The notes: a model not told the origin generated them from the sequence alone. Counted from the stretch's first letter, positions 51,102 through 60,507 are shown. The stretch: 64,000 bases of DNA from Psychrobacillus sp042885655 (GCF_042885655.1 NZ_JBHVRO010000006.1:1-64000); one strand, 5' to 3'. Made by a program: numbers and translations.

Positions 51102-51663
51102 TCTTCTAGAACAAATAAAAGACCGTATGCCACTTAAACGATTCGAGCATACAAAAGGTGTAGCAACAACAGCTATTCATTTAGCAGAGAAATATGGAGA
51201 AGACCAAGATAAGGCAGAAATTGCTGGAATCCTACATGATGTTGTGAAATTTGCAGATTATGAATGGCTTAAGCAAATGATTATTTCCGAACAATTAGAC
51301 CCACTCCTTTTATCATTCCATCATGAGTTGTGGCATGGTCCCGTTGGAAGTGTAGTTGCCAAAAACGAGTTTCATTTCGATGACGAGGACATCCTTCAAG
51401 CCATTCGATTTCATACAACTGGAAGAGCGGGGATGTCCAATTTAGAGAAGATTATTTATATTTCAGATATGATAGAACCGAGTCGTAGCTTTCCAGGGAT
51501 AGATGTGTTAAGAGAGAAAGCGGAATTAGACTTAGATGAAGCAATGATTAGTTGCGTAACACATAGCATTACATTTTTGATTGAAAAAAAACAACCGGTA
51601 TTTCCGGACTCATTTCATTGTTATAATGATTTGATACAAAAGAGAGGAAAAGTGAAGGAATGA
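51088..51663 (+). CDS. yqeK: HD-domain Ap4A hydrolase YqeK
   Basis: YqeK-type proteins are symmetric diadenosine tetraphosphate hydrolases. The 191-residue product has the HD ligands H in FEHTKGV, HD in GILHDVVKF near residue 52, H in FHHELWHGP, and a late D in YISDMIEPSR. Its start lies within nadD behind aaggaga, and its stop overlaps rsfS. Confidence 0.94.
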   Translation: MKYDNLLEQIKDRMPLKRFEHTKGVATTAIHLAEKYGEDQDKAEIAGILHDVVKFADYEWLKQMIISEQLDPLLLSFHHELWHGPVGSVVAKNEFHFDDEDILQAIRFHTTGRAGMSNLEKIIYISDMIEPSRSFPGIDVLREKAELDLDEAMISCVTHSITFLIEKKQPVFPDSFHCYNDLIQKRGKVKE

Positions 51664-52010
51664 ATTCTTCAACATTATTAGAAATAGCTTATAAAGCAGC
51701 TGACGATAAACGTGCAGACGATATTGTCGTACTAAATATGCAAGGTGTATCGCTACTTGCGGATTATTTTTTAATCTGTCATGCAAGTTCAGATCGACAA
51801 GTGCAAGCCATTGCTAAAGAACTTTCAGAACAAGCAAGTATTGCTGGGTATAATGTGAAACGATTAGAAGGTTTTGATGAGGCAAGATGGATTTTAGTTG
51901 ATATGGGAGACGTTGTTGCACATATCTTCCATAAAGACGAGCGTTCTTATTATAACTTAGAACGCCTTTGGGGAGATGCACCAATGATCGAAGTCGGACT
52001 AGATGCATAA
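51660..52010 (+). CDS. rsfS: Ribosome silencing factor RsfS
   Basis: RsfS binds ribosomal protein L14 and blocks subunit joining under starvation. The 116-residue protein has the family core DDIVVLNMQGVSLLADYFLICHASSDRQVQAIA. It also has EGFDEARWILVDMGDVVAHIFHKDERSYYNLERLW. The ATG overlaps the yqeK stop (ATGA) and follows ggaaaagtgaagg. It also overlaps yqeM by one base. Confidence 0.96.
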   Translation: MNSSTLLEIAYKAADDKRADDIVVLNMQGVSLLADYFLICHASSDRQVQAIAKELSEQASIAGYNVKRLEGFDEARWILVDMGDVVAHIFHKDERSYYNLERLWGDAPMIEVGLDA

Positions 52011-52747
52011 TGGCTATGTACGACCAGTTTGCGTTTATATATGATCGATTGATGTCGGATATACCCTATACAAAATACGCAGAATGGGTGCAAAAAAAAG
52101 CACCCACTTCTGCGGGAAATAAATTAGTTGATATTGGATGCGGTACGGGCGTATTAAGCGTGCAATTTGCAAAGGCTGGTTATGAAGTTATTGGTGTTGA
52201 TTTATCCGAAGCTATGCTAACAGTTGCCCAAAATCGCAGCACGGAAAACCATTTATCCATTTCGTATATTTGCCAATCAATGGCGGAAATGGATGGAATT
52301 CAGGGAATGGATATAGCAGTTATTGCTATTGATTCATTAAATTACCTTGAAACAATTCAAGAGGTAGAACAAACCTTTCAACATGTTTTTCATTCTCTAG
52401 TTGAAGGTGGTCATTTATTTTTTGACGTACACTCACTTTATAAAATGGATGAAATATTTCCGAATGGTCCATTTACATATGAAGATGATCAGGTTGCATA
52501 TATTTGGAATACTGAGATAGGGGAAGAAAGACATTCAATTTATCATGACATTTCTTTTTTTGTAAAGGATGAGAGTGGTTATTATGAACGTTTTGAAGAG
52601 TCTCACTATCAGAGATCATTTCCATTAGAATCGTATGAAAATCTTTTAAAAAAGATAGGTTTCACTTCCGTATCGGTTTCTACTTCTATTTTTGAGGAAC
52701 AGTCAGAAAAAGAAGTGGAGAGAATATTTGTCCACGCAAGAAAATAG
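52010..52747 (+). CDS. yqeM: SAM-dependent methyltransferase YqeM
   Basis: The 245-residue class I methyltransferase has YDQFAFIYDRLMSDIPY at the start. Motif I VDIGCGTGVLSV lies near residue 40, followed by VIGVDLSEAMLTVA. A motif IV-like segment (IAVIAIDSLNYL) and a beta-strand insert follow. The substrate is unknown. It ends the yqeG chain. The ATG at 52010 overlaps the rsfS stop and has only a weak ribosome site, so coupling is likely; a second ATG six bases on is possible. Confidence 0.9.
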   Translation: MAMYDQFAFIYDRLMSDIPYTKYAEWVQKKAPTSAGNKLVDIGCGTGVLSVQFAKAGYEVIGVDLSEAMLTVAQNRSTENHLSISYICQSMAEMDGIQGMDIAVIAIDSLNYLETIQEVEQTFQHVFHSLVEGGHLFFDVHSLYKMDEIFPNGPFTYEDDQVAYIWNTEIGEERHSIYHDISFFVKDESGYYERFEESHYQRSFPLESYENLLKKIGFTSVSVSTSIFEEQSEKEVERIFVHARK

Positions 52748-52818
52748 TCCTTTCATTTAAGAGGTAAATTTAGTATAGTTGCTTTAACTCCATATGATTT
52801 ACCTCTTCTCTAGAGAGG

Positions 52819-53439
52819 GTGATATTTCTGGTTTATTCATTTTTTCAGAAATACAAGAAAAAACTGTTGCTCCCAACGACAGTTACTTTGGGTGTTATTA
52901 TCTTCATTTATCAATCCCAATTCAATTCAGCCAATCCCACGGCTGATGCAATACAACCAATCCCATTCCAAGAAACAATTCAAGAACAAGTTATCTCAAC
53001 TGAATATGAAGAGGACCATATCCTATTTGTCGAAGTCAAAGGTGCAGTAATGAAACCAGGAGTATATGAACTTTCTTTAGGAGACCGTGTCCTAAAAGCT
53101 ATTGAACTTGCAGGAGGCTATTTGCCAATAAGCGACAGTAAAACTATTAATCATGCTCAAAAAGTTGAGGATGAGATGGTTATTTACGTACCTATAGAAG
53201 GGGAGGAAGTAGAACAGCTTCAAGGTTCTCTAACAGAGAATTCCAGCCTAGTGAATATAAATATAGCAGATGCAGGCCTACTCACAACTTTACCAGGTAT
53301 TGGACCCGCAAAAGCAGAGGCGATTATTGCTTATCGAAATGATGAGGGTTTATTTAAAGAAACCCACGATCTTATGAAGGTTACTGGAATAGGTAAAAAA
53401 ACTTACGACAAACTAGAATCTCTAATTACTGTGAAATAA
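52819..53439 (+). CDS. comEA: Competence DNA receptor ComEA
   Basis: ComEA is the membrane-anchored DNA-binding protein of natural transformation. The product of about 203-206 residues has a basic start, one membrane helix (about residues 17-33), a linker and an SLBB-type region (VEVKGAVMKPGVYELSLGDR). It ends in a helix-hairpin-helix DNA-binding domain (VNINIADAGLLTTLPGIGPAKAEAIIAYR ... VTGIGKKTYDKLESL). The GTG at 52819 lies inside the best ribosome site (agagggtga). That site points to a CTG at 52828, so the true start is unsure. Confidence 0.93.
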   Translation: MIFLVYSFFQKYKKKLLLPTTVTLGVIIFIYQSQFNSANPTADAIQPIPFQETIQEQVISTEYEEDHILFVEVKGAVMKPGVYELSLGDRVLKAIELAGGYLPISDSKTINHAQKVEDEMVIYVPIEGEEVEQLQGSLTENSSLVNINIADAGLLTTLPGIGPAKAEAIIAYRNDEGLFKETHDLMKVTGIGKKTYDKLESLITVK

Positions 53440-53508
53440 TAATGTGTTATTGCGTTTGATTGGTCAAGCTACTAAACTAAGAGGAGTATTAGTTATGGAG
53501 GTAGTTAT

Positions 53509-54072
53509 ATGGAGCGTATTACATGGGACCAATTTTTCATGGCACAAAGCCATTTACTTGCGTTAAGAAGCACTTGTACTCGATTAGCTGTTGGTGCAAC
53601 AATAGTTCGTGATCGTCGAATCATGGCTGGGGGGTACAACGGATCTATTTCAGGAGGAGACCATTGTATCGATCATGGTTGTTATGTAGTTGATAATCAT
53701 TGTGTACGTACGATTCATGCGGAGATGAACGCTCTTTTACAATGTGCAAAGTATGGTATTACAGTTAGTGGCGCGGATTTATATGTCACACATTTTCCAT
53801 GTTTACCTTGTACAAAATCGATTATTCAAGCAGGAATATCTCGACTTTACTATGCACAAAATTATAAAAATAACGAATATGCCATGAAGTTATTAAGTCA
53901 AGCAAATGTTGAGATTATACAAGTGCCTTTTGACGAACGTAAAATTGACTTTTTAAGTGACGAAAAAGTTGCCCTTTACACGGAGTTAATTTCAAAACTT
54001 CGAGAGAAAGGAGCAAGTAAAGAAGAGTTGGCGCCATATGAAACGAAGGTGACAGAATTATTCGGTCTATAG
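53509..54072 (+). CDS. comEB: dCMP deaminase ComEB
   Basis: ComEB belongs to the cytidine/deoxycytidylate deaminase family and lies in the comE operon, although it is not needed for transformation itself. The 187-residue protein has the zinc motif with H and E in HAEMNALLQ near residue 73 and C in PCLPCTK near 100. It also has an additional N-terminal zinc-binding type region (GGDHCIDHGCYV). The ATG follows tatggaggtag. Its end overlaps the likely true start region of comEC. Confidence 0.95.
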   Translation: MERITWDQFFMAQSHLLALRSTCTRLAVGATIVRDRRIMAGGYNGSISGGDHCIDHGCYVVDNHCVRTIHAEMNALLQCAKYGITVSGADLYVTHFPCLPCTKSIIQAGISRLYYAQNYKNNEYAMKLLSQANVEIIQVPFDERKIDFLSDEKVALYTELISKLREKGASKEELAPYETKVTELFGL

Positions 54073-54149
54073 TTTTAAAAGGAAACTTAATATATCTAGC
54101 CATAACAATAGTCATTGCTGCAATCGCAGCTTATGAGTCTGTAAGAGTA

Positions 54150-56360
54150 TTGCTATTAATGGTATTAGTCTGTACTTGGTTAATCTATAAGAGAAAGCAT
54201 AATATATTTATCTTAATTACCATTTTGATTGCTTTTTTTTCCTATTTATATTTCAATAAAACAATTCCTCGTCCATCTCAAGCAATTAGTGTATCTGAAA
54301 TTACATGGACTGACGATTACAGAATAAATGGGAGTTTTGTTCGAGGGTTCGCAATTGGTAATGATCATAATAAATGGTACGTACAACTAAAAATACAAAC
54401 AGAAAAAGACAAAAATGATTTCATTAACGTATCCCTGGCTGGAAAGAATTTTCAAGTAACTGCTTATGAAGTCATTAAAGGGCCATTGTCCCATAAATTC
54501 GCTTTTAATATGGAGGATTATATAAAAAGTAATGGAGCAGTTGGACAAGTAGAGGTTGAAAGCTACCAATATACAGGAGAAGGCCGAAGTTTTAAAAGTT
54601 ATATGGCAGAGAAAAGATTTGAGTTAAAGAGACATATTCAAACAAGTTTCCCATTGTCCTTACAATCTGAAGCTGAAGCATTATTAATAGGCAGTCGTGA
54701 ACAAATGCCTTCAGATCTGCAAAAAGCATATCAAACATTAGGAATAACTCATCTTTTTGCAATTTCAGGGCTTCATGTGGGCTTAGTAGCATTTCTACTA
54801 TATGAAATACTTATTCGTATTGGAATAAGAAGGGAAACAGCAAATTGGTTGTTAATTATTGCACTTCCTCTTTATGCATTATTAGCAGGGGGTGCACCTT
54901 CAGTTTGGAGATCTGTGTCAGTAACAGAATTAGTTTTAGTGAGTATGCTAATAAAAAATAGAATCGCTATAGATGATGCTTTTTCTTTAAGTGTTATTGG
55001 TTTTGTTTGTTTAAGTCCCTGGGTTATCTATCAGATTGGTTTTCAATTATCGTATTTAGCTGCATTTTCATTAATTTATTCGTCTGTATTTTTAATTAAT
55101 AATAGTAATACCTCTTATTTAAAACAATCACTTATTATTACTTCAGTGTGTCAACTCATAGTCTATCCTATTTTAATCTTTCAGTTTTATGAAGTTTCCA
55201 TTTCTTCTTTCCTCGCTAATTTAATTTTTGTACCAATATTCTCATTCATTGTACTACCTATTAATATTCTACTTCTTCTATTTACTTTTATATCAACTCC
55301 AGTAAGTGATTTATTATTTTCTCTGTATGAGCCTCTTCGAAATTTGCTTGGAGAGATAATAACATATTTAGGTAATCTGCCTTTTCAATTATGGAATCCT
55401 ATGAAGCCTTCTTTTTCAGTCATTCTTCTTGCCTATTTTGGCGTGATAATATTTTTTATATCTTTGGAGAGAAGAAAAAACGTCTTGTTTAGTTCTATAT
55501 TATTTATTTTCCCCGTGGTAATGATGCAGATTTCACCTTATCTAGATGGATCAACTAGAATTACTTTTCTAAATGTTGGCCAAGGAGACTGTACGATTAT
55601 TGAAATGCCATATCGAAAAGAAGTTCTCATGATTGATACAGGAGGATTATTAAGATTTGAACAAGAAAAGTGGAAAGAAACAAGAGAATTATATGAAGTA
55701 GGTAGACAAGTTGTTGTTCCGTTTTTAAAAGGAAAAGGAATATCAAAAATTGACACATTAGTTATCACTCATGCGGATGCAGACCATATGGAAGGTGCCG
55801 AAGAAGTGCTAGAACAAATAAGAGTACGAGAGGTTCATATTTCCCCGAATTCTCATAAAAAAGAAGTAATGAGAGATTTAATGAAAGAAATAGAGAGACA
55901 AAAAATTCTATTATTCGAAAAAAAAGAAGGGGATCAAATAGCTTCAAACTACTTTCATTTAAATTACATTAATCCAGTAGACTTGGAATACGAAGGTAAT
56001 AATGATTCACTTGTCTTATCTATGCGGAATGCTTTTTTCCATGGACTATTTACAGGAGACTTGGAGAAAGAAGGGGAAGAGGAACTGGTTCGAAAGTATT
56101 CAAATGAACTTCAACTAATTACATTATTAAAAATAGGTCATCATGGTAGTAAAACCTCGAGTTTACAATCTTTTTTAGAACTTACTCGCCCTAAAATTTC
56201 GGTTATTTCTGCTGGATTTAATAATCGTTATGGTCATCCACATCCAGAAGTTATAGCACGTTTAAATGCATTAAAACTCCCTTTTTTACAAACAGGTATA
56301 GATGGAACGATTGAAGTGGAAATTACCAAAAAAGGAGATATATTTGTAACAACTCCTTAA
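54150..56360 (+). CDS. comEC: DNA-uptake channel protein ComEC
   Basis: ComEC is the polytopic channel that takes single-stranded DNA across the membrane in transformation. The product (736 residues from this TTG) has N-terminal helices and an OB-fold region (residues 50-150). The Competence domain follows with helices including HLFAISGLHVGL near 195. A C-terminal metallo-beta-lactamase-like domain has FLNVGQGDCTIIE near 473, HADADHMEGA near 540 and KIGHHGSK near 665. No ribosome site precedes the TTG at 54150. The frame stays open back to 54042 and gains a typical first helix, with an aaggtga site pointing to ATT at 54057. Confidence 0.92.
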   Translation: MLLMVLVCTWLIYKRKHNIFILITILIAFFSYLYFNKTIPRPSQAISVSEITWTDDYRINGSFVRGFAIGNDHNKWYVQLKIQTEKDKNDFINVSLAGKNFQVTAYEVIKGPLSHKFAFNMEDYIKSNGAVGQVEVESYQYTGEGRSFKSYMAEKRFELKRHIQTSFPLSLQSEAEALLIGSREQMPSDLQKAYQTLGITHLFAISGLHVGLVAFLLYEILIRIGIRRETANWLLIIALPLYALLAGGAPSVWRSVSVTELVLVSMLIKNRIAIDDAFSLSVIGFVCLSPWVIYQIGFQLSYLAAFSLIYSSVFLINNSNTSYLKQSLIITSVCQLIVYPILIFQFYEVSISSFLANLIFVPIFSFIVLPINILLLLFTFISTPVSDLLFSLYEPLRNLLGEIITYLGNLPFQLWNPMKPSFSVILLAYFGVIIFFISLERRKNVLFSSILFIFPVVMMQISPYLDGSTRITFLNVGQGDCTIIEMPYRKEVLMIDTGGLLRFEQEKWKETRELYEVGRQVVVPFLKGKGISKIDTLVITHADADHMEGAEEVLEQIRVREVHISPNSHKKEVMRDLMKEIERQKILLFEKKEGDQIASNYFHLNYINPVDLEYEGNNDSLVLSMRNAFFHGLFTGDLEKEGEEELVRKYSNELQLITLLKIGHHGSKTSSLQSFLELTRPKISVISAGFNNRYGHPHPEVIARLNALKLPFLQTGIDGTIEVEITKKGDIFVTTP

Positions 56361-56363
56361 TAA

Positions 56364-56399
56364 AAAAATGGTTTTGTCTGTATAGACAAAACCATTTTT
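56364..56399. terminator. Bidirectional terminator between comEC and yqzM
   Basis: aaaaatggttttgtct and agacaaaaccattttt are exact complements around four bases, with A and T runs on both sides. It serves both convergent genes. Confidence 0.92.
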
Positions 56400-56407
56400 C
56401 CCCTTTT

Positions 56408-56542
56408 TTATCGAGAAACGAACTCAATAATTACTGCAATAGCGAACATTATTGTGAAAAATCCAAAGGAGACACCGAAACCTACGCCTGAGTCGATTGC
56501 GTCGTTACGTTTCGACTGTACATTTTGTTCAAACTCATTCAT
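56408..56542 (-). CDS. yqzM: Small membrane protein YqzM
   Basis: This 44-residue gene encodes MNEFEQNVQSKRNDAIDSGV, then a hydrophobic helix (GFGVSFGFFTIMFAIAVIIE) and a short end. Sequence, size, orientation and place between comEC and holA match B. subtilis YqzM, whose function is unknown. The ATG follows ataggagggg on the minus strand. The shared bidirectional terminator closes it. Confidence 0.9.
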   Translation of the reverse strand: MNEFEQNVQSKRNDAIDSGVGFGVSFGFFTIMFAIAVIIEFVSR

Positions 56543-56698
56543 TGTTACCCCTCCTATTTCCACCTAATTATAAAGGATTGCCTAAAAAAAATCTACACAC
56601 AAACAGTCAATTTTCGGTTGTGTTCTAGAATGTCACAAATTATTCACTAATTCTACTGTATAATAGTATTAATTATGTTAAACGAGGAGTTTTACCTT

Positions 56699-57703
56699 AT
56701 GATATCAGAAAAATGGATGCAAATAGCGAATAATAAAATATCACCCGTGTATTTATTATATGGAACTGAAGCCTATTTTATAGAGGAGACATTAAAAAGA
56801 CTAAAGAGGAATCTAAATGAAAATGGTGAAGTAGAAGTAATTAATTTTGATTTAGAAGAAAAAAATATAGAAGAAGTTATTTATGAAGCAGATACAATTC
56901 CTTTTTTCTCGGATAGAAAACTAGTAGTTGCAAGAAATGCATTTTTTTTAAAGGCGACAGAAAAAGGGAAAGAAAAAGTCGTACATGATTTGAATATTCT
57001 TGAACAATGGTTACACAGCCCTTCCCCAACTGCTATTACTGTCTTTATTGCACCTTATGAGAAACTAGATGAACGAAAAAAAATAACGAAAGCGATAAAA
57101 CAACATGCCGAAGTTATTGAAGCTTCTAGTTTACAGCCACATGATTTGAAAGGTTGGATATTGCACGAAGTTTCTAGTTTTGGAAAAACAATTTCAGAAG
57201 AAGCATTAAATACATTGATTGAAGTTGGTGGATCTAATTTAGTCCATTTACAAACAGAATTAATGAAAATAGCCACTTATTTAGGTGAGTTAGATGAAAT
57301 CGATGCTGAAACAGTCAGGTTGCTTCTTGTACGAACATTAGAACAAGATGTATTTACTCTAGGGAATGCCTATCTATCGGGAAATAGAAGCGAAGCAATT
57401 GAAATTTATCACGATTTATTGAAACGGAAAGAAGATCCTTTGAAGTTGAATGCATTAATTGCTACACAAGTACGATTAATGATTCAGGTTAGTCACTTAA
57501 AGAAAAAAGGCTACCATGCTCAACAAATAGCTAATCAGTTAAAGGTGCATCCATACCGAGTTAAACTTTTATTTGATAATCCAAGTCTACAAAATGATAA
57601 AAAATTACTTACAACTTTAAATGATCTTGCAACAGTAGATTTACAATTAAAAACATTGAATATTAATCGAGAGAGAATATTAGAAATGTTTTTGATGAAA
57701 TGA
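56699..57703 (+). CDS. holA: DNA polymerase III delta subunit HolA
   Basis: The delta subunit opens the beta sliding clamp within the clamp loader. The 334-residue protein has the family start ISPVYLLYGTEAYFIEETL. It has VVARNAFFL, the ITVFIAPYEKLDERKK strand and a C-terminal collar domain with EDPLKLNALIATQVRLMI. I choose the ATG at 56699 behind cgaggag. The ATG at 56675 lies before that site. It is transcribed toward rpsT, the usual arrangement in Bacillales. Confidence 0.94.
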   Translation: MISEKWMQIANNKISPVYLLYGTEAYFIEETLKRLKRNLNENGEVEVINFDLEEKNIEEVIYEADTIPFFSDRKLVVARNAFFLKATEKGKEKVVHDLNILEQWLHSPSPTAITVFIAPYEKLDERKKITKAIKQHAEVIEASSLQPHDLKGWILHEVSSFGKTISEEALNTLIEVGGSNLVHLQTELMKIATYLGELDEIDAETVRLLLVRTLEQDVFTLGNAYLSGNRSEAIEIYHDLLKRKEDPLKLNALIATQVRLMIQVSHLKKKGYHAQQIANQLKVHPYRVKLLFDNPSLQNDKKLLTTLNDLATVDLQLKTLNINRERILEMFLMK

Positions 57704-57815
57704 GAAAAGAGAGCTTATTAGCAAGTCTTTCTTCACTAATATCAAACGAAGTTGGTAAAAAAAGGGGAGCAAATCAAATTTCTGAAGGTCTGGAATGTTC
57801 CTATTAGTTTTAAAA

Positions 57816-57854
57816 AAGAAAGACTGACCGATAGATATCGGATCAGTCTTTTTT
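57816..57854. terminator. Terminator between holA and rpsT
   Basis: aaagactgaccgat and atcggatcagtcttt pair (with one mismatch), flanked by A-rich and T-rich runs, so it can serve both directions. It abuts the rpsT stop codon. Confidence 0.85.
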
Positions 57855-57855
57855 A

Positions 57856-58104
57856 TTACGCTTTTTTCATTAATTGAGCTTTCTTACGAGTAGCTGCGTT
57901 TTTATGAATTAAACCTTTTGAAGCTGCTTTCTCTAATTGTTTGATAGCAGATTTAATAAGATCTTTTGCGTTTTCTTCGTTATTAAGTGCAGCAGTATCA
58001 GCTTTTTTTACAGCAGTACGCATAGCTGATTTTGCTTGTGCATTTTGAGCATTTAAAGTCTCATTTTTCTTAACACGTTTAATAGCGGATTTAATATTTG
58101 GCAT
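57856..58104 (-). CDS. rpsT: 30S ribosomal protein S20
   Basis: S20 is a primary 16S rRNA-binding protein of three long helices. The 82-residue protein opens MPNIKSAIKRVKKNETLNAQ and contains SAMRTAVKKADTA. Its basic end AAKGLIHKNAA-type segment (ASKGLIHKNAATRKKAQL) matches the family. I choose the ATG at 58104 with aggaggtga at proper spacing. A GTG nine bases upstream is part of that site. Confidence 0.97.
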   Translation of the reverse strand: MPNIKSAIKRVKKNETLNAQNAQAKSAMRTAVKKADTAALNNEENAKDLIKSAIKQLEKAASKGLIHKNAATRKKAQLMKKA

Positions 58105-58264
58105 ACCTTTCACCTCCTAGTAAGGTCTGAGATGATACTTTAATGTGTTGAAAACTGTCTAATACAACAAGCATTATTTTAACAAACGAAAAAACAAATT
58201 GCAATATATAAATGCAAAGAATATTTACTTGACACTTAGTACAAACTATTTTGGAGGTGATTTT

Positions 58265-59281
58265 ATGTGGGGACGAACGGATTTATTAGATGAAACGGAA
58301 GAAATGGTAAAGCATAGAACTAAAGGAGAAAAAGATGTTTTAAAGGATTCAGAAGGTATAAAGTTTGAAGAAAGTAGAAATGGTGCAGTTTTAATAACCT
58401 CCATTGAAGTAGATGAAAATGGGGAAAAACAAATAGGAAAGAAAAAAGGAAAATATATAACATTAACTGATTTGACGGTACATCCTGATGATAATGAAAG
58501 CTTTGAAGCATTGAAGAAAATCTTTATTCAAAAGTTAGAAGAGATGCATCAACACTTAACTTTAACAAAGTCTTCTAAAGTATTAATAATTGGACTAGGA
58601 AATTCTACTATTACTCCGGATGCAATTGGTCCGAAAGCGATAGAGTATTTACAAGGATCTTCTTTATCACAAAATGAAGAAAATGTAAAAGTAGTTATGT
58701 ATGCACCTGGGGTGACGGGACAAACAGGATTTGAAACAAGTCATTTTATTGAGGCGATAAGCAATGCTTTTGAACCTGACTTAATTATTGTTTTAGATGC
58801 ACTAGCGGCAAGAAACAGTGAAAGACTATGTAAAACTATTCAACTTACAAATACAGGAATCCATCCTGGGTCTGGGGTTGGAAATCAAAGAAAAGAAGTA
58901 TCTGAGGAAGTTTACGGAGTACCAGTAACTGCTATTGGGATTCCAATGGTAGTAGACGGTCCTGTTCTATACGCGGATGCAATGGAACATGTCATACATT
59001 ATATTGCATCTAAAATAGAAGAAAAAGGAAGTCCATCCTCTGCTTTAGCTGTAACTCCTATGGTATCTAGCAAGAAAACTACGATTGATAAAAAAGTTTT
59101 ACAACCAATTTTTGGAGAGTGGGTAACTTGGCCGACAGATGAAAAAAGAAAGTTGTTTGAAGAAGTTTTTGTTGGAAAAACCCCAAGCTTATTTGTGACA
59201 CCAAAAGAGACAGATGCTTGGGTGGAACAATATGCATATTTATTATCAGATGGAATTGAAACTTGGATTTCTAATCGATAA
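58265..59281 (+). CDS. gpr: Germination protease Gpr
   Basis: Gpr degrades small acid-soluble spore proteins at germination and is made as a zymogen in the forespore. The product of 338 residues has an acidic, removable start (RTDLLDETEEM), VLIIGLGNSTITPDAIGPKA near residue 115, VIVLDALAARN-type residues near 175, and GIHPGSGVGNQRKE. The two catalytic aspartates of this aspartic-type family lie in the first two of these core segments. The ATG at 58265 follows ttggaggtga. A TTG far upstream is spurious. spoIIP lies next, as in B. subtilis. Confidence 0.95.
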   Translation: MWGRTDLLDETEEMVKHRTKGEKDVLKDSEGIKFEESRNGAVLITSIEVDENGEKQIGKKKGKYITLTDLTVHPDDNESFEALKKIFIQKLEEMHQHLTLTKSSKVLIIGLGNSTITPDAIGPKAIEYLQGSSLSQNEENVKVVMYAPGVTGQTGFETSHFIEAISNAFEPDLIIVLDALAARNSERLCKTIQLTNTGIHPGSGVGNQRKEVSEEVYGVPVTAIGIPMVVDGPVLYADAMEHVIHYIASKIEEKGSPSSALAVTPMVSSKKTTIDKKVLQPIFGEWVTWPTDEKRKLFEEVFVGKTPSLFVTPKETDAWVEQYAYLLSDGIETWISNR

Positions 59282-59439
59282 TTGATGTTTTTTGTACACT
59301 AGCATACCGATTGATTAAAAAGTGAGTCATTTGATTCCTTAGTGCAAGCTCGTCGCTGAGGAAAGATAGTCTAGACGAATGCCTAATTGTTCTAAAAAAG
59401 CTCTTCTCATCATACGATTATTTGAGGAGAGTGGAAATT

Positions 59440-60234
59440 ATGGCTAATTCCCTAAAGAATTTAACGAGCATTTTATTACTATTATTTTTAGCTCCTATTA
59501 TTATCGCTACTATCCAAACACCTCTTTCAATGCAACAAAAAGCAGAAAATAAAAAAGAGGACACGCCTGTAGTTTATGCGGCCCAATTAGAATCAAAACC
59601 GGACATTACAGAAATAATAGAACCTAAAAAAGCGTTTGTTTATTTCACGCATGCTCATGAAGCATATCGGCCGATACTAGCTGAAAAAGGTGAAAAAATT
59701 GCCGTCTATGACTCTTTAACCAATATTTCTTCTTTTCAAGATCAAATAGCGGCCCAATTCGCATTTCATCAAGTAGATACTCAGTTTTTAGAGGACCATA
59801 ACCCAGAAGTAATGGATAATTATAATACAATTCGCCCATTTGTTCAGAATGCAATTGCACATAGTGATTATGATATTGTATTGGATATTCATAGAGACGC
59901 ACTGAAAGCAGCAGTCACAACTCTTCAAAGTGGTGAAGAAACCTATGCAAAATTTATATTTGTTATTGGTGGAGAGCATGCCAACTACAGATGGAATGAA
60001 CAACTAGCTCAAAACCTTTCTGACCAATTAAATAAATTAGTTCCTGGAATATCAAGAGGAGTTATTGTTAAAACAGGTAAAGGTGTAGATGGAGTATACA
60101 ACCAAGATCTCGCTAAAAATTTATTAGTAGTTGAACTAGGTGGTGTTGATAATACCGAACAAGAGGTAGATCGCTCCATTGCAATTTTAGCAAAAGCTGT
60201 CTCTAATATGTTCAATCAGAAAATACCATCTTAA
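59440..60234 (+). CDS. spoIIP: Stage II sporulation protein P, compact form
   Basis: SpoIIP is the peptidoglycan amidase/endopeptidase that, with SpoIID and SpoIIM, drives engulfment. The 264-residue protein has a membrane anchor (about residues 8-27), a short linker and the catalytic domain. Its metal-binding features are YFTHAHEAYRP near residue 68, VLDIHRDAL near 148, HANYRWNEQ near 182 and VVELGGVDNTEQEV near 237. B. subtilis SpoIIP is about 400 residues; the difference is a missing N-terminal external stretch. All core motifs are intact. The ATG follows ttgaggagag. Confidence 0.93.
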   Translation: MANSLKNLTSILLLLFLAPIIIATIQTPLSMQQKAENKKEDTPVVYAAQLESKPDITEIIEPKKAFVYFTHAHEAYRPILAEKGEKIAVYDSLTNISSFQDQIAAQFAFHQVDTQFLEDHNPEVMDNYNTIRPFVQNAIAHSDYDIVLDIHRDALKAAVTTLQSGEETYAKFIFVIGGEHANYRWNEQLAQNLSDQLNKLVPGISRGVIVKTGKGVDGVYNQDLAKNLLVVELGGVDNTEQEVDRSIAILAKAVSNMFNQKIPS

Positions 60235-60237
60235 ATT

Positions 60238-60274
60238 AAAAGAGATTAAGCGATTGTCGCTTAATCTCTTTTTA
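60238..60274 (+). terminator. Terminator after spoIIP
   Basis: agagattaagcga and tcgcttaatctct are exact complements around three bases, followed by TTTTT. The 230 bases to the lepA promoter show no gene. Confidence 0.92.
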
Positions 60275-60507
60275 AATTCATTGGACAATTTCATCAGACA
60301 TTTTATAGCAGCAGAATGCTCAATATTGGTGTAGATAGCAAGTATCTATAAGGTAGTGGGCAATGTATTACTAGGAAATCAATCTTTATTGATTTTATTA
60401 ACTGCATAAATGCTATTGAGTTTTTCTTTTTCACTAGATTGTCTTAGTATCAGGTTTTTGTTAAGATTAAATTCTGGGGAAAAATAAATATAAGGGACTA
60501 TTAAGCG

